A model generated the notes under the pieces. It searched no databases. It saw nothing but the letters and a program-made list of their open reading frames with translations, and had not been told where the DNA came from. This document shows, one piece after another, positions 35,793 through 44,788 of a stretch of DNA of 64,000 bases. The position numbers were made by a program, and so were the translations under genes. The first letter of the stretch is position 1, and each line of letters starts with the position of its first letter. This stretch comes from Saccharicrinis carchari (GTDB lineage Bacteria > Bacteroidota > Bacteroidia > Bacteroidales > Marinilabiliaceae). Location: NCBI RefSeq assembly GCF_900182605.1, contig NZ_FXTB01000004.1:186001-250000 (forward strand), given 5' to 3'.

Positions 35793-37457
35793 ATGAGTAA
35801 GCAAATAGAAATCAAATGTTTAAACAACCATACCTACAAAAGCTACAATAGGGGTATCACCCTAAAGGAAGTTGCCCAAGACCACAACATACAACTGCGA
35901 AGTGAAATACTGGGTGCTTTGGTAAACAATAACCTGGAGAAATTATCTTTCGAGGTCTTCCATCCCAAAACCGTTGAATTTATTGACATTACGCATCCCG
36001 ATGGCATGCGCATGTACATCCGTAGTTTATCATTTTTATTGTATTATGCGGTTAAAAAAGTGTTGCCCGGCGCTAAACTTCGTGTAGAGCATTCCGTTTC
36101 TAAGGGCGTGTATTGCGAACTTAATGGTGCCCAGGATGTCAGCTTCGATCAGATTACAGAATTGGGAGATTATATGCGTATGCTTGTTGCACAAGATATA
36201 CCCTTTAAATATCACGAAAAAGAAACAGATATTGTTATAAAGCAATTTGAACAAGAGGGATTTATAGATAAGATAGGTTTACTGGAAAGTCAGGGGCATA
36301 ATTACTCCTCTTACTATCAGCTTAATGACACCATTGCTTCGTTTTATGGCTATCTGGTACCATCAACGGCTTATTTAAAAGTATTTGACCTGTATAAATA
36401 TTACAACGGAATGTTGCTTCAGATTCCCAAACGCTTTGAGCCCGAAGTGCTGGAAGATCTCATTATTCAGAATAAGATGTTTGAGATATTTCAGGAATAC
36501 AGCGATTGGAACAAAGTACTCCGGGTTACCAATATACACGATTTGAATATTCTACAAAAAAATAACAAGGCCGAAGGTCTTATCAAAGTTTCTGAAGCTT
36601 TCCACGAAAAAAAAATCGGACATATCGCTGATATGATCGCACAGCGCGAAAACAGACCCCGTATTGTCCTTATCAGTGGTCCGTCCTCCAGCGGCAAAAC
36701 CACCTTTAGTAAACGATTGGCTATTCAGCTTATGGTAAACGGACTCAGACCACATACTTTATCCCTGGATAATTATTTTGTAGATCGCGAGCACACCCCC
36801 CTTGATGCGCACGGAGAATATGATTATGAAGCACTGGAAGCGCTGGACCTTAAACAAATAAACGAAGATTTATCCCTTCTTTTAAAAGGGGAAGAAATTC
36901 AACTGCCATTATTTTCATTTGAAACGGGCAAACGCTATTACAACGATACGCGCATGCAGTTAAAACAGGACGACATACTGGTTATTGAGGGCATACATGG
37001 TTTAAACCCAAAACTGACCGGCAATATCCCCGACTCAGTTAAATTTAAAGTTTACGTTTCGGCGTTAACCTCTATTAATATCGACGATCATAACCGCATA
37101 CCAACAACCGATAATCGCCTAATACGACGCATTGTGCGCGACTACAAATACCGTAATTATTCGGCGCAGGAAACTTTATCGCGATGGCAGAGTGTGCGAC
37201 GGGGCGAAGACAAACATATCTTTCCCTATCAGGAGGAAGCCGATGTGATGTTTAACACGGCGCTACTGTATGAGTTTGCTGTGCTAAAACAACGTGCCGA
37301 ACCCATATTGCTGGAAGTAACGCGCAACAAAGCAGAATATGCCGAAGCCAATCGCTTGCTGAATTTCTTTAGCTATTTTAAACCAATACCCGACGAGAAC
37401 ATACCACCAACATCCATTATACGGGAGTTTTTAGGTGGAAGTAGTTTTGTATATTAA
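35793..37457 (+). CDS. TGS-containing nucleoside kinase (uridine kinase / PRK family)
   Basis: The 554-residue protein has a TGS-like N-terminal part and a threonyl-tRNA-synthetase-like second additional domain (about 1-230, with LSFLLYYAVKKVLPGAKLRVEH). A P-loop kinase domain follows (about 285-500) with Walker A ISGPSSSGKTTFSKRL, SLDNYFVDREHTP and VIEGIHGLNPKL. This arrangement is typical of Bacteroidota and Firmicutes nucleoside kinases of uncertain substrate. It phosphorylates a nucleoside such as uridine, by family. The stop is 57 nt upstream of the TIR-STAND operon, which appears to have its own promoter. Confidence 0.9.
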   Translation: MSKQIEIKCLNNHTYKSYNRGITLKEVAQDHNIQLRSEILGALVNNNLEKLSFEVFHPKTVEFIDITHPDGMRMYIRSLSFLLYYAVKKVLPGAKLRVEHSVSKGVYCELNGAQDVSFDQITELGDYMRMLVAQDIPFKYHEKETDIVIKQFEQEGFIDKIGLLESQGHNYSSYYQLNDTIASFYGYLVPSTAYLKVFDLYKYYNGMLLQIPKRFEPEVLEDLIIQNKMFEIFQEYSDWNKVLRVTNIHDLNILQKNNKAEGLIKVSEAFHEKKIGHIADMIAQRENRPRIVLISGPSSSGKTTFSKRLAIQLMVNGLRPHTLSLDNYFVDREHTPLDAHGEYDYEALEALDLKQINEDLSLLLKGEEIQLPLFSFETGKRYYNDTRMQLKQDDILVIEGIHGLNPKLTGNIPDSVKFKVYVSALTSINIDDHNRIPTTDNRLIRRIVRDYKYRNYSAQETLSRWQSVRRGEDKHIFPYQEEADVMFNTALLYEFAVLKQRAEPILLEVTRNKAEYAEANRLLNFFSYFKPIPDENIPPTSIIREFLGGSSFVY

Positions 37458-37461
37458 CGCC

Positions 37462-37492
37462 TTGACAATGTTAGCCATCATACTTAACTTAG
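37462..37492 (+). promoter_or_regulatory. Candidate promoter of the TIR/STAND operon
   Basis: TTG (37462-37464, within TTGACA) and TAACTTAG (37485-37492, seven of eight -7 positions) are 20 nt apart, in the short gap after the nucleoside kinase and about 20 nt before the first ATG. Its presence would make the operon independent of the housekeeping gene upstream. Confidence 0.4.
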
Positions 37493-37514
37493 GGATTGTT
37501 AAATTACCAAAGTG

Positions 37515-38843
37515 ATGAGCAACATTGACTGGGATATGATATTAAAGTTAATAAGCAAGAACAAAGTTGTTCCGGTTATTGGCAACGATTTACTTATCAT
37601 TAAAAAGGGGGATGAACACATCCCTCTGTATGCGTATATAACGCAAAAGCTGGGTACAAAGCTAAACATTGATGTAAAGGGGCTTAACTTTAGGGAGTTT
37701 GTTCTGGAAAACCAACGTAACAGCACCCTAATGGATGAGATTGAGGACTTTTTAGAGGACATTGACAAAGAGAATATTTTAATAGTCGATCATATTGAAA
37801 AGTTGGCGAGAATTACCGGGTTTAACTTTTTTATCTCAACGAATTTCGATCCCATTTTTGAGCAAATTTTAGAACGTGAACGCTGTACCCCTCCCAAAAA
37901 AGTAAACACGATTTATTATACCCAACCACCCATAGCGCAAACATTAATTCAAGAGGATACTGACAATGTTGGACCCACGGTATTTAAAATATTAGGTTCT
38001 TTCAATAAAACATGTGCTATTACCGAAGAGGAAGTTTTAGAGTATATTTTTTCGTTAAACGACGACAATAATGTAGGCAGGTACCTGTTTGATAAATTGG
38101 AAAGAAAACGTTTGCTTTTTTTGGGTTGTGACTTTCCCAACTGGTTACTGCGGTTTTTTATCCGCTCGGTAACCCACGAACCATTCAGCATTGATTCCAA
38201 ACTAAAATACATAGCTGATAATTATGTCCACAAAGACATTAAGTTATCCCATTTCTTGCAACATTTTAAAACCAGCATTGTATGTCTGTCGCAAGAGAAA
38301 TACGACAACCCCATTAAGTTTATCGACGAACTATACAATAAATGGATACAACAAAACAGTACAAACCAGCAAATGAGATATAATGGTGCCATTTTTATTA
38401 GCTATAGTCACCACGATAAAGATACCGTTCTTGCGTTATACAATGAACTGCTCGCTCATGGATTTAACGTTTGGTTAGATAAAGATCAACTCCACTCCGG
38501 GGATAATTACAGGCAGCAAATCATTGAAAAGATAAGAGAATGTGATCTCTTTATCCCGGTCATCTCGCAATCCTCAATCTCCAACAAAGAAAGCTATGTG
38601 TATAGTATTGAATGGGATCGCGCTATTGCCAGAAGAAAAACACGCGAGGAGGAATCCGACACCCACTCCTTTATACACCCTATTATAATAGACGATACCC
38701 AGGTTACAGACATTGGCATACCTTCCAATTTCCGTCAATTAACTATCGCTCCCCTTGACACTCCTCAATTAATTCAAGTGCTCAAGGCACGACTAAAACC
38801 GATTAGCGATGAAAACGAAAGCGATGCAAAACATTCCGGTTAG
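37515..38843 (+). CDS. SIR2-like / TIR domain fusion protein (candidate immune effector)
   Basis: From the ATG at 37515 (a GTG directly upstream is the alternative) the protein has 442 residues. Residues about 10-270 form a SIR2_2-like Rossmann domain: VVPVIGND (18-25), FFISTNFDPIFE (Asn110, Asp112) and FLGCDFPNWLLR. The normal catalytic His-Gly is Leu160-Gly161 (VFKILGSFN), so deacetylase or NADase activity here is doubtful. Residues about 295-430 form a TIR domain (GAIFISYSHHDKD, FNVWLDKD, LFIPVISQS) with Glu366 in the SIEWDRAI helix at the usual catalytic-Glu position of NAD-cleaving TIRs. It is the first gene of a coupled operon and overlaps the STAND gene by 35 nt. Inferred role: NAD-consuming effector. 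Confidence 0.85.
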   Translation: MSNIDWDMILKLISKNKVVPVIGNDLLIIKKGDEHIPLYAYITQKLGTKLNIDVKGLNFREFVLENQRNSTLMDEIEDFLEDIDKENILIVDHIEKLARITGFNFFISTNFDPIFEQILERERCTPPKKVNTIYYTQPPIAQTLIQEDTDNVGPTVFKILGSFNKTCAITEEEVLEYIFSLNDDNNVGRYLFDKLERKRLLFLGCDFPNWLLRFFIRSVTHEPFSIDSKLKYIADNYVHKDIKLSHFLQHFKTSIVCLSQEKYDNPIKFIDELYNKWIQQNSTNQQMRYNGAIFISYSHHDKDTVLALYNELLAHGFNVWLDKDQLHSGDNYRQQIIEKIRECDLFIPVISQSSISNKESYVYSIEWDRAIARRKTREEESDTHSFIHPIIIDDTQVTDIGIPSNFRQLTIAPLDTPQLIQVLKARLKPISDENESDAKHSG

Positions 38844-41800
38844 AGCCGTGGATAGTGATCATCCTTACCTTGGCCTTTCTCCGTTTGCCGAAGCCCACAA
38901 GGATTATTTCTTTGGCAGGGACAGCGATATAACTGAACTGCTCCATTTAGTAGAAAGAAATACGATAACCACTTTAACCGGTCAATCCGGCCTCGGAAAA
39001 ACATCATTGATTCAGGCGGGGCTGATGCCTAAGCTTCGAAAACTTGACTATTTCCCCATCGACCTGCGGTTTAATTTTGACATCAAAGGCAAAAGTGTCG
39101 TGGACAGCCTGAAGGATGAAATAATTGAGAAAATTAATAGCATCGACCCATCACTACCTAAATTCGAATCACAAACGCTTTGGGAATATTTTCATTCGCA
39201 CAAAATCCTGGACGGTTATGCCATACCTGTATTTATTTTCGATCAGTTTGAGGAATTATTTACCCGGGGAAGCTCCAAAGACCAAAGCACCCAGGAATTG
39301 ATTACCGAGCTAACTGATTTTATCGAAAATCAAACACCGCTTTCTTATCAAAACACTACCCGTAATAAAGCAAAATCTTTGGACGGCAAATCTCAGAATT
39401 ACAGAGTCCTGATAAGCTTGCGCGAAGATTATTTGCCCCAGTTGGAAACATTAAGCAGGCAGATACCGTCTTTAAAGCGCAGCAGGTTTCGCATAGTTCA
39501 AATGAACAAAAAACAGGCATTGGATGCCATCCTTAAGCCGGGAAAAAACATCATTGACGAAAAAGAAGCCAAAAAAATACTGCAGCTAATTCAACTTAAA
39601 GGCAAAGAAGTTAAAGCTACGGAGGCAAGCAGTTTACATCAGGAAAAATATGAGCCCTTTATTCTGAGCCTGGTTTGTGACGAGATAAATAAAAAGCGCC
39701 TTGACAATAAGTTACCCAAAATAACTAATGAACTGCTTAAAAATATAAAGGTAGCCGATATTATGGAAGAATTCTATCTCCAGAATATCAAGTCCCTGTC
39801 GCCCGAAGCACAACAACTAATCGAAGAGAAGATGCTTACTGCCGATGGTCACAGGAAGCTGCAACCTATAGCAGACTTAATAGATTCAGAGCTAATCACT
39901 GAAGCTGAGATAAGGCAATTAATCGACCGTAGGATTCTTAGAAAAGAAATTTGGTCGGATAGGGATCATGTAGAGCTTATACACGACCGTTTAATACATA
40001 TCATCGCAACCAGAAAAAAAGAACGACAAAGAAAACTGGACCGGAAAAAGAGAATAAAAATGGCTTTCATGGCAGTGGCCGGTATGATTATCGTGGTGGC
40101 AATCCCCTTAATCATTATTTGGGAGATAAAGGAAGATACTCAGCAGTTGGCACTAGAAGAAAAAAACATAGAATTAAAAGTTACTTCCGCATCACTAAGA
40201 GATGAAAAGCAAAAAGCCGATAAGCAAACAGAGATAGCAGAGGCAGAGCGGAACACAGCCATGATTTTAAGAAAAAAAGCAGAAGAGCTGAAACAGAAAG
40301 CCGATACTCAGAAAATTATTGCGGAAGAAAATGCAAGGTTAGCAAAAAAGAGATTAGAAAAAATTGAGGCAGAGCAAAGAGAAGAATTTAAAAGAACCCG
40401 GGGCAAATTCGATACCCTCCAGTATCTTAATGGAAAAAATTATTTGAAAGAACAATTTATTGCCGGTGCAGTAAATTACCTGTGGTGGAAAGGTGGTGCA
40501 GCCAGCACCGATACATTGATTTCTTTATTAAGGGAGTATGAGGCATATATCCCGGACAGATATGGATTAACCTTCCCTTCAGGTAAGATTGAATTAGTGC
40601 AGGATCAACCAGAATGGCCATTAACCTTATGTCATCACCCGGATTACTTTTTTTATTACCAGACTTTCAACTTTCATTGGAAAACATACGCCCACGAACT
40701 TGCTGAATCTTGGGGGATCCCGGTTCCGGATAAAGTTAAATTTATTACAGATAATGCTCTAAATATTAATCAAATGATAATTAAAACACCTGATGTGAAG
40801 GGTTATCATTATAAAACGCTACTAAAGAAAGGATGGACATTAATAAGCATTGCAAACATTAAAAAAGATACAAGGCTAAAGGTTTTCGTTAAAGATCGAA
40901 AAAAGGAATGGATACCCGTTAATGAACTTACCTATGGCGGGCCATATTACCTGGCTCCCAAGTGGACACAACCCGTATTTGCTGTTGCCGGGCATTATTA
41001 TACCTACCCCGGAGAAAAGGGTATGGCATTCCTGTTTGCCAATCAATTGCTGGATCATCCCGAATTACTGATTAACCATGAGGTAACACGTCTATTACTT
41101 GCTGAAACCTACAAAAAAGATTCAGTTACCACGTTCGAAGCTCTCAGGGCTCGAAATGGCATTGAGGGAGTAACTAAGGATTTAATCGAAATTGTACGCT
41201 CTAATCATAAACTAAAATTCTTGCCCTTGTATCTCGACTACCTGGCCAATTATCCTAAAGATAGCAGTCAATCAGCAGCGAAGCGTGCCATTAACCACAC
41301 CCTGAACCCACATATGGATAATATTGAATTGTATGGTAACAAGCATGCTCCTATCACCATACATATACCTTCAGATGAGCCAAAGCACTATGTAAAAACC
41401 CTAAACTTGCAGGAATCTGCCAAAAATTTTAAAATAAGAATTTATACGGCCAAAAATCTAAACACCCATTTTTACGAATCGTATACTTATACACTAAAAC
41501 CTGAACTTGTTTCCACTATCGATGGAATTAGGAGTCGGCTAAACCAGAAGTTTGGCTTTATCGTTCCTCCTGTTAAATTTCATATTAGTGAAACCTTGGC
41601 CAAAAACGAAGTACGGATTGAAATTCTAAATCAAAGTGCATCAAACCCGCTGGCCAGCCCTGTAGCACTAAACCCAGACGCAATATTTTCTGATCTGTCG
41701 CAACTTTTATATAATCGTGCCGTTTTATTTCGCACTTATTGGATTACGCCCCAATGGACTAATGATGAATTACTAACAAATGACACAGCCTATTCGCAAT

Positions 41801-43701
41801 GGCTAAAAAACACCTATTCTGTTACCGACTTAAAAAACATCCTACGTTCGGTATTATTGGCAGAGCAGAAGGAGAATGAATTCATCGACCAGCGGGAGTA
41901 TGACAAAGCTATAAGCGCAATCCCGCTTGAGAACACAATACACCAAACCAACTGGATGTTAAAGTCATTGGTTTTTTGGTTTCAAACAGATTTTCATCCT
42001 TTGGATATTCATATGGTTCGAAAATCTCTAATTAAAACACAAGCTGCGCGCTTCGATACAACATCCCTACACTCCAACAACAGAATATCCGTCTGGATAA
42101 AACAAGGTATCAATAATTTAAACGTTAACGCGATCGATCAGGCCGAAGAATTATTTAAAAAAGCGGTTAGCAGAAATCCTAAAGAAGCGGAAAAAATATT
42201 CCTATCCATGTATCCGGACAATATTTTGTACGATATTGATAATATCTTGTCGTTTAAAATTCGGCCCGGCAGGATTGAAGATGCCACACTCCTTTACCGG
42301 AGCGAAGTAAGAGACCTGGAGCTATATATTAACAACTCCAATTATACCGACAACCCTCAAAAATACCGATCGGCACTTATCCTATTATTGAATTATTATC
42401 AGCAGAAAAGCTTTTATGAAAATACGGATGAGCTTATTGATAAATTAAACAAACTGCCCAAAAATATTGGGTGGTCCGTTCAGGATGAATACTTATTTGC
42501 ATATCTCCTTTTACGAAATAATGTCAGGTACACTTCGCCAAAAAATATTTCACATATTAAAAAGCTATTTATAAAGGCCATAGAAGAGTGGCCTTCCGAC
42601 GATATTTCTATCATGTATAAAGAAGTTATAGATTTAATTCGTCAGCATTTTTATGGTTTTAAATGGAGTAATGAATTATTGATTGATCTCACCAACCTTT
42701 ATCCCGACCATTACTGGGTAAATTATTATATGGGGTATCACCTGGCTTCTCAAAACAATTATGAAATGATTAAACTTGCCTTAGCCTATTTAGACAAAGC
42801 CGAAGCATCTATTCCCGGGAACATAACAGCCAGAAAAGCATGGATAGATTATCACAGAGGCCAGGCCTATTACAGGTTATCGTTTTACACAGGCAAAGAT
42901 GACTGGAAGAATAACGTGGATACGGGCATCCGAATTTTAAAAAGCTTAGTGGCAAATGCGGATAATTTGCCTGACAATTTAAATGCAATTTCCTATTTGT
43001 ACAACCTTTATCAACAAACTAACAATACAAAAGCCGCTGAAGAAATACTGATTATTAAATCATCCGGAGAGAAAGACACTACAGGTATATTGAGGGATCA
43101 ATTCATGTTTTATTTAACCAAAAAAGAATTAAGCAAAGCATCATCCATTGCAGAACGTTACCCGGACGACAAACCTTGGTATTACTTTCAACTGGCTATG
43201 GTTAAAGTATTACTGAATAGTCCTGATGCCGAATACTGCTGTAATAAATTCATCGAAGAAGATCATGACTATAAGGATTACATCCTGATGTTAAGGTACT
43301 TTCATTTAATGAAGAACGGAAAAAAGGAAGAGGCCGAGAACAAACTAAACCACAGATGGGCATCAATTGACAGAACAACCTGGAGTAACCGCCTGATGGA
43401 TAATGATTTTAAGGTTTTTAGAGAGATGCTGATTGGATATTACCTGGGACATGTAGATGATAAAACCCTCTTGGAGCCATTGGCGAAGGAAACAGCATTT
43501 GAAAAGCACGGCTTCTCCAACATAAGTTCCTATCAATCGCTCCGATGCGAAGCGTTTTTTTATGCAGCGCTGTATAAGTATGCCAATGGCGATATTAAAG
43601 CCTGCAGGGAATACTTAGATACAGTTCTTTCAACAAAAATAGGCAGTTTTTATGAATATCACATGGCAGCAAACTTATTAGATACGCTTGACCCGGATTG
43701 A
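38809..43701 (+). CDS. nSTAND1-type NTPase with membrane helix and giant C-terminal region
   Basis: The 1630-residue protein starts with YLGLSPFAEAHKDYFFGRD, typical of nSTAND1 NTPases, then Walker A GQSGLGKTSL (58-67), Walker B VFIFDQFEEL (141-150) and the arm motif LISLREDYLPQL (201-212). A winged-helix-like end follows (HDRLIHIIATRKKERQ). A basic stretch precedes one membrane helix (about 419-438), so the NTPase should be cytoplasmic and the rest periplasmic by the positive-inside rule. Next is a coiled coil (about 445-545) and about 1080 residues of unrecognised sequence, helical and TPR-like towards the end (e.g. ALAYLDKAEASIPGN). STAND NTPases act as ligand-switched scaffolds, as in NLR immune receptors. 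ATG 38809 overlaps the TIR gene by 35 nt; ATG 38824 is possible. Confidence 0.85.
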   Translation: MKTKAMQNIPVRAVDSDHPYLGLSPFAEAHKDYFFGRDSDITELLHLVERNTITTLTGQSGLGKTSLIQAGLMPKLRKLDYFPIDLRFNFDIKGKSVVDSLKDEIIEKINSIDPSLPKFESQTLWEYFHSHKILDGYAIPVFIFDQFEELFTRGSSKDQSTQELITELTDFIENQTPLSYQNTTRNKAKSLDGKSQNYRVLISLREDYLPQLETLSRQIPSLKRSRFRIVQMNKKQALDAILKPGKNIIDEKEAKKILQLIQLKGKEVKATEASSLHQEKYEPFILSLVCDEINKKRLDNKLPKITNELLKNIKVADIMEEFYLQNIKSLSPEAQQLIEEKMLTADGHRKLQPIADLIDSELITEAEIRQLIDRRILRKEIWSDRDHVELIHDRLIHIIATRKKERQRKLDRKKRIKMAFMAVAGMIIVVAIPLIIIWEIKEDTQQLALEEKNIELKVTSASLRDEKQKADKQTEIAEAERNTAMILRKKAEELKQKADTQKIIAEENARLAKKRLEKIEAEQREEFKRTRGKFDTLQYLNGKNYLKEQFIAGAVNYLWWKGGAASTDTLISLLREYEAYIPDRYGLTFPSGKIELVQDQPEWPLTLCHHPDYFFYYQTFNFHWKTYAHELAESWGIPVPDKVKFITDNALNINQMIIKTPDVKGYHYKTLLKKGWTLISIANIKKDTRLKVFVKDRKKEWIPVNELTYGGPYYLAPKWTQPVFAVAGHYYTYPGEKGMAFLFANQLLDHPELLINHEVTRLLLAETYKKDSVTTFEALRARNGIEGVTKDLIEIVRSNHKLKFLPLYLDYLANYPKDSSQSAAKRAINHTLNPHMDNIELYGNKHAPITIHIPSDEPKHYVKTLNLQESAKNFKIRIYTAKNLNTHFYESYTYTLKPELVSTIDGIRSRLNQKFGFIVPPVKFHISETLAKNEVRIEILNQSASNPLASPVALNPDAIFSDLSQLLYNRAVLFRTYWITPQWTNDELLTNDTAYSQWLKNTYSVTDLKNILRSVLLAEQKENEFIDQREYDKAISAIPLENTIHQTNWMLKSLVFWFQTDFHPLDIHMVRKSLIKTQAARFDTTSLHSNNRISVWIKQGINNLNVNAIDQAEELFKKAVSRNPKEAEKIFLSMYPDNILYDIDNILSFKIRPGRIEDATLLYRSEVRDLELYINNSNYTDNPQKYRSALILLLNYYQQKSFYENTDELIDKLNKLPKNIGWSVQDEYLFAYLLLRNNVRYTSPKNISHIKKLFIKAIEEWPSDDISIMYKEVIDLIRQHFYGFKWSNELLIDLTNLYPDHYWVNYYMGYHLASQNNYEMIKLALAYLDKAEASIPGNITARKAWIDYHRGQAYYRLSFYTGKDDWKNNVDTGIRILKSLVANADNLPDNLNAISYLYNLYQQTNNTKAAEEILIIKSSGEKDTTGILRDQFMFYLTKKELSKASSIAERYPDDKPWYYFQLAMVKVLLNSPDAEYCCNKFIEEDHDYKDYILMLRYFHLMKNGKKEEAENKLNHRWASIDRTTWSNRLMDNDFKVFREMLIGYYLGHVDDKTLLEPLAKETAFEKHGFSNISSYQSLRCEAFFYAALYKYANGDIKACREYLDTVLSTKIGSFYEYHMAANLLDTLDPD

Positions 43702-44423
43702 TGCCCACCACTTTATCATTGAAACATATAGCCATTATGGAAACCAATCAACAGATAGATAAGGCCATACAAATAATAGGGTACATAGAGATCAACGATT
43801 ATATCTTAGATATTAAAGCGCATGCTGCAAAATATAAGCATACAGCACCCGAATTCTCCTGTATTCTCAACAATAGCGCGGTGCAATCTGCCGCCCGGAT
43901 GTATAACCAGAAGGATCGGGATGCCATTGACTACCAAAACAAATACAAGAAACTTACTTCCTATGCAAACAAGTCGGTTTTTATGCTGCTATGTTTAACC
44001 GTTATTCTGACAACATCAGGTGCAATAAGCAAATTTTTACCGACAGATGCCTATTACGCCGGAAAAATTGAAGACATATATATTGGTCTGATAACTTTAG
44101 GCATAGTCGCGGCCACAACTTATGCTTTTATGTGTTTTAAGCGTATTAAAACAGAAAAATTGATCGAACGCTGGATGGAGACCAGAGCAACGGCAGAAAC
44201 GGAAAGAATAAACTATTTTGAAACAATCATAAATCATAAACCCGTTAATACCACTCCTAATCCAACCTTTCTTCAACTTCTCAAGTTCGAATATTTCAGG
44301 CGCTATCAATTATCATTAGAAAACAGACAGTGGCTCAAAGACATCAAAAAAGGAGCAAAAGCCCTCGAAAAATTGGAGCAACAATTAAAGCAGGGAGGAT
44401 ACCTGCATCAAACAAATTCTTAA
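43701..44423 (+). CDS. Two-helix membrane protein resembling SLATT / DUF4231
   Basis: The ATG overlaps the STAND stop by one base (TGATG), giving 240 residues. An N-terminal helical part (about 15-88) leads to two membrane helices (about 92-110 and 125-146) and a cytoplasmic helical tail. The segment after the second helix, LIERWMETRATAETERINYFE (split here around W158, R162 and A165-E166), has the W-x3-R-x2-AE spacing of SLATT/DUF4231 domains. These are membrane effectors often next to NTPases or nucleotide sensors in bacterial conflict systems. The match is by topology and few residues, so family membership is a hypothesis. Overlap and spacing show that it is expressed with the STAND gene. 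Confidence 0.7.
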   Translation: MPTTLSLKHIAIMETNQQIDKAIQIIGYIEINDYILDIKAHAAKYKHTAPEFSCILNNSAVQSAARMYNQKDRDAIDYQNKYKKLTSYANKSVFMLLCLTVILTTSGAISKFLPTDAYYAGKIEDIYIGLITLGIVAATTYAFMCFKRIKTEKLIERWMETRATAETERINYFETIINHKPVNTTPNPTFLQLLKFEYFRRYQLSLENRQWLKDIKKGAKALEKLEQQLKQGGYLHQTNS

Positions 44424-44464
44424 TATATTGATATTCTTGTAATAATGTAGAAATTATAAACTGA

Positions 44465-44788
44465 ATGATGACTATTAAAACAATTATCACATATTTTAAA
44501 AAATACTTCGAGGCCATCGCCTGGGTGCTTGGCCTGGGCCTTATGGCCTGGTCCGACCCCTATGCGAGTGGGCATTACTCCCTATGCCTTATAAAAAACA
44601 GCGGCATAGGCTTTTGTCCGGGGTGCGGACTGGGACATGCCATTGGTTTTTTAGCACGTGGCGAACTACTGATGTCGTTTAAAAGCCACCCTTTAGGAAT
44701 TTTTGCCGTAATTATTTTATCTTTCAGGATATTTCGACTTTTTAAATATAAACACGTACAAATAAACGCAGATGAACAGAATCATTAA
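44465..44788 (+). CDS. DUF2752 membrane protein
   Basis: The 107-residue protein has two or three membrane helices and the DUF2752 hallmark CPGCGLGHAIGFLARGE followed by SFKSHPLGIF (normally CPxCGxTRA...G...A...HP). The function is unknown; the cysteines suggest metal or thiol chemistry. It overlaps the TM2 gene by 17 nt in another frame, so the two are probably coupled. The gap of 41 nt to the SLATT-like gene makes co-transcription with the immune operon possible, but the DUF2752-TM2 pair is widespread in Bacteroidota without such neighbours. Confidence 0.85.
   Translation: MMTIKTIITYFKKYFEAIAWVLGLGLMAWSDPYASGHYSLCLIKNSGIGFCPGCGLGHAIGFLARGELLMSFKSHPLGIFAVIILSFRIFRLFKYKHVQINADEQNH

Noticed and set aside
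37515-38330. Reading the SIR2 part as a classic active NADase or deacetylase
   Set aside because: The catalytic His of the HG motif is Leu160, so activity cannot be claimed; only the fold is supported.
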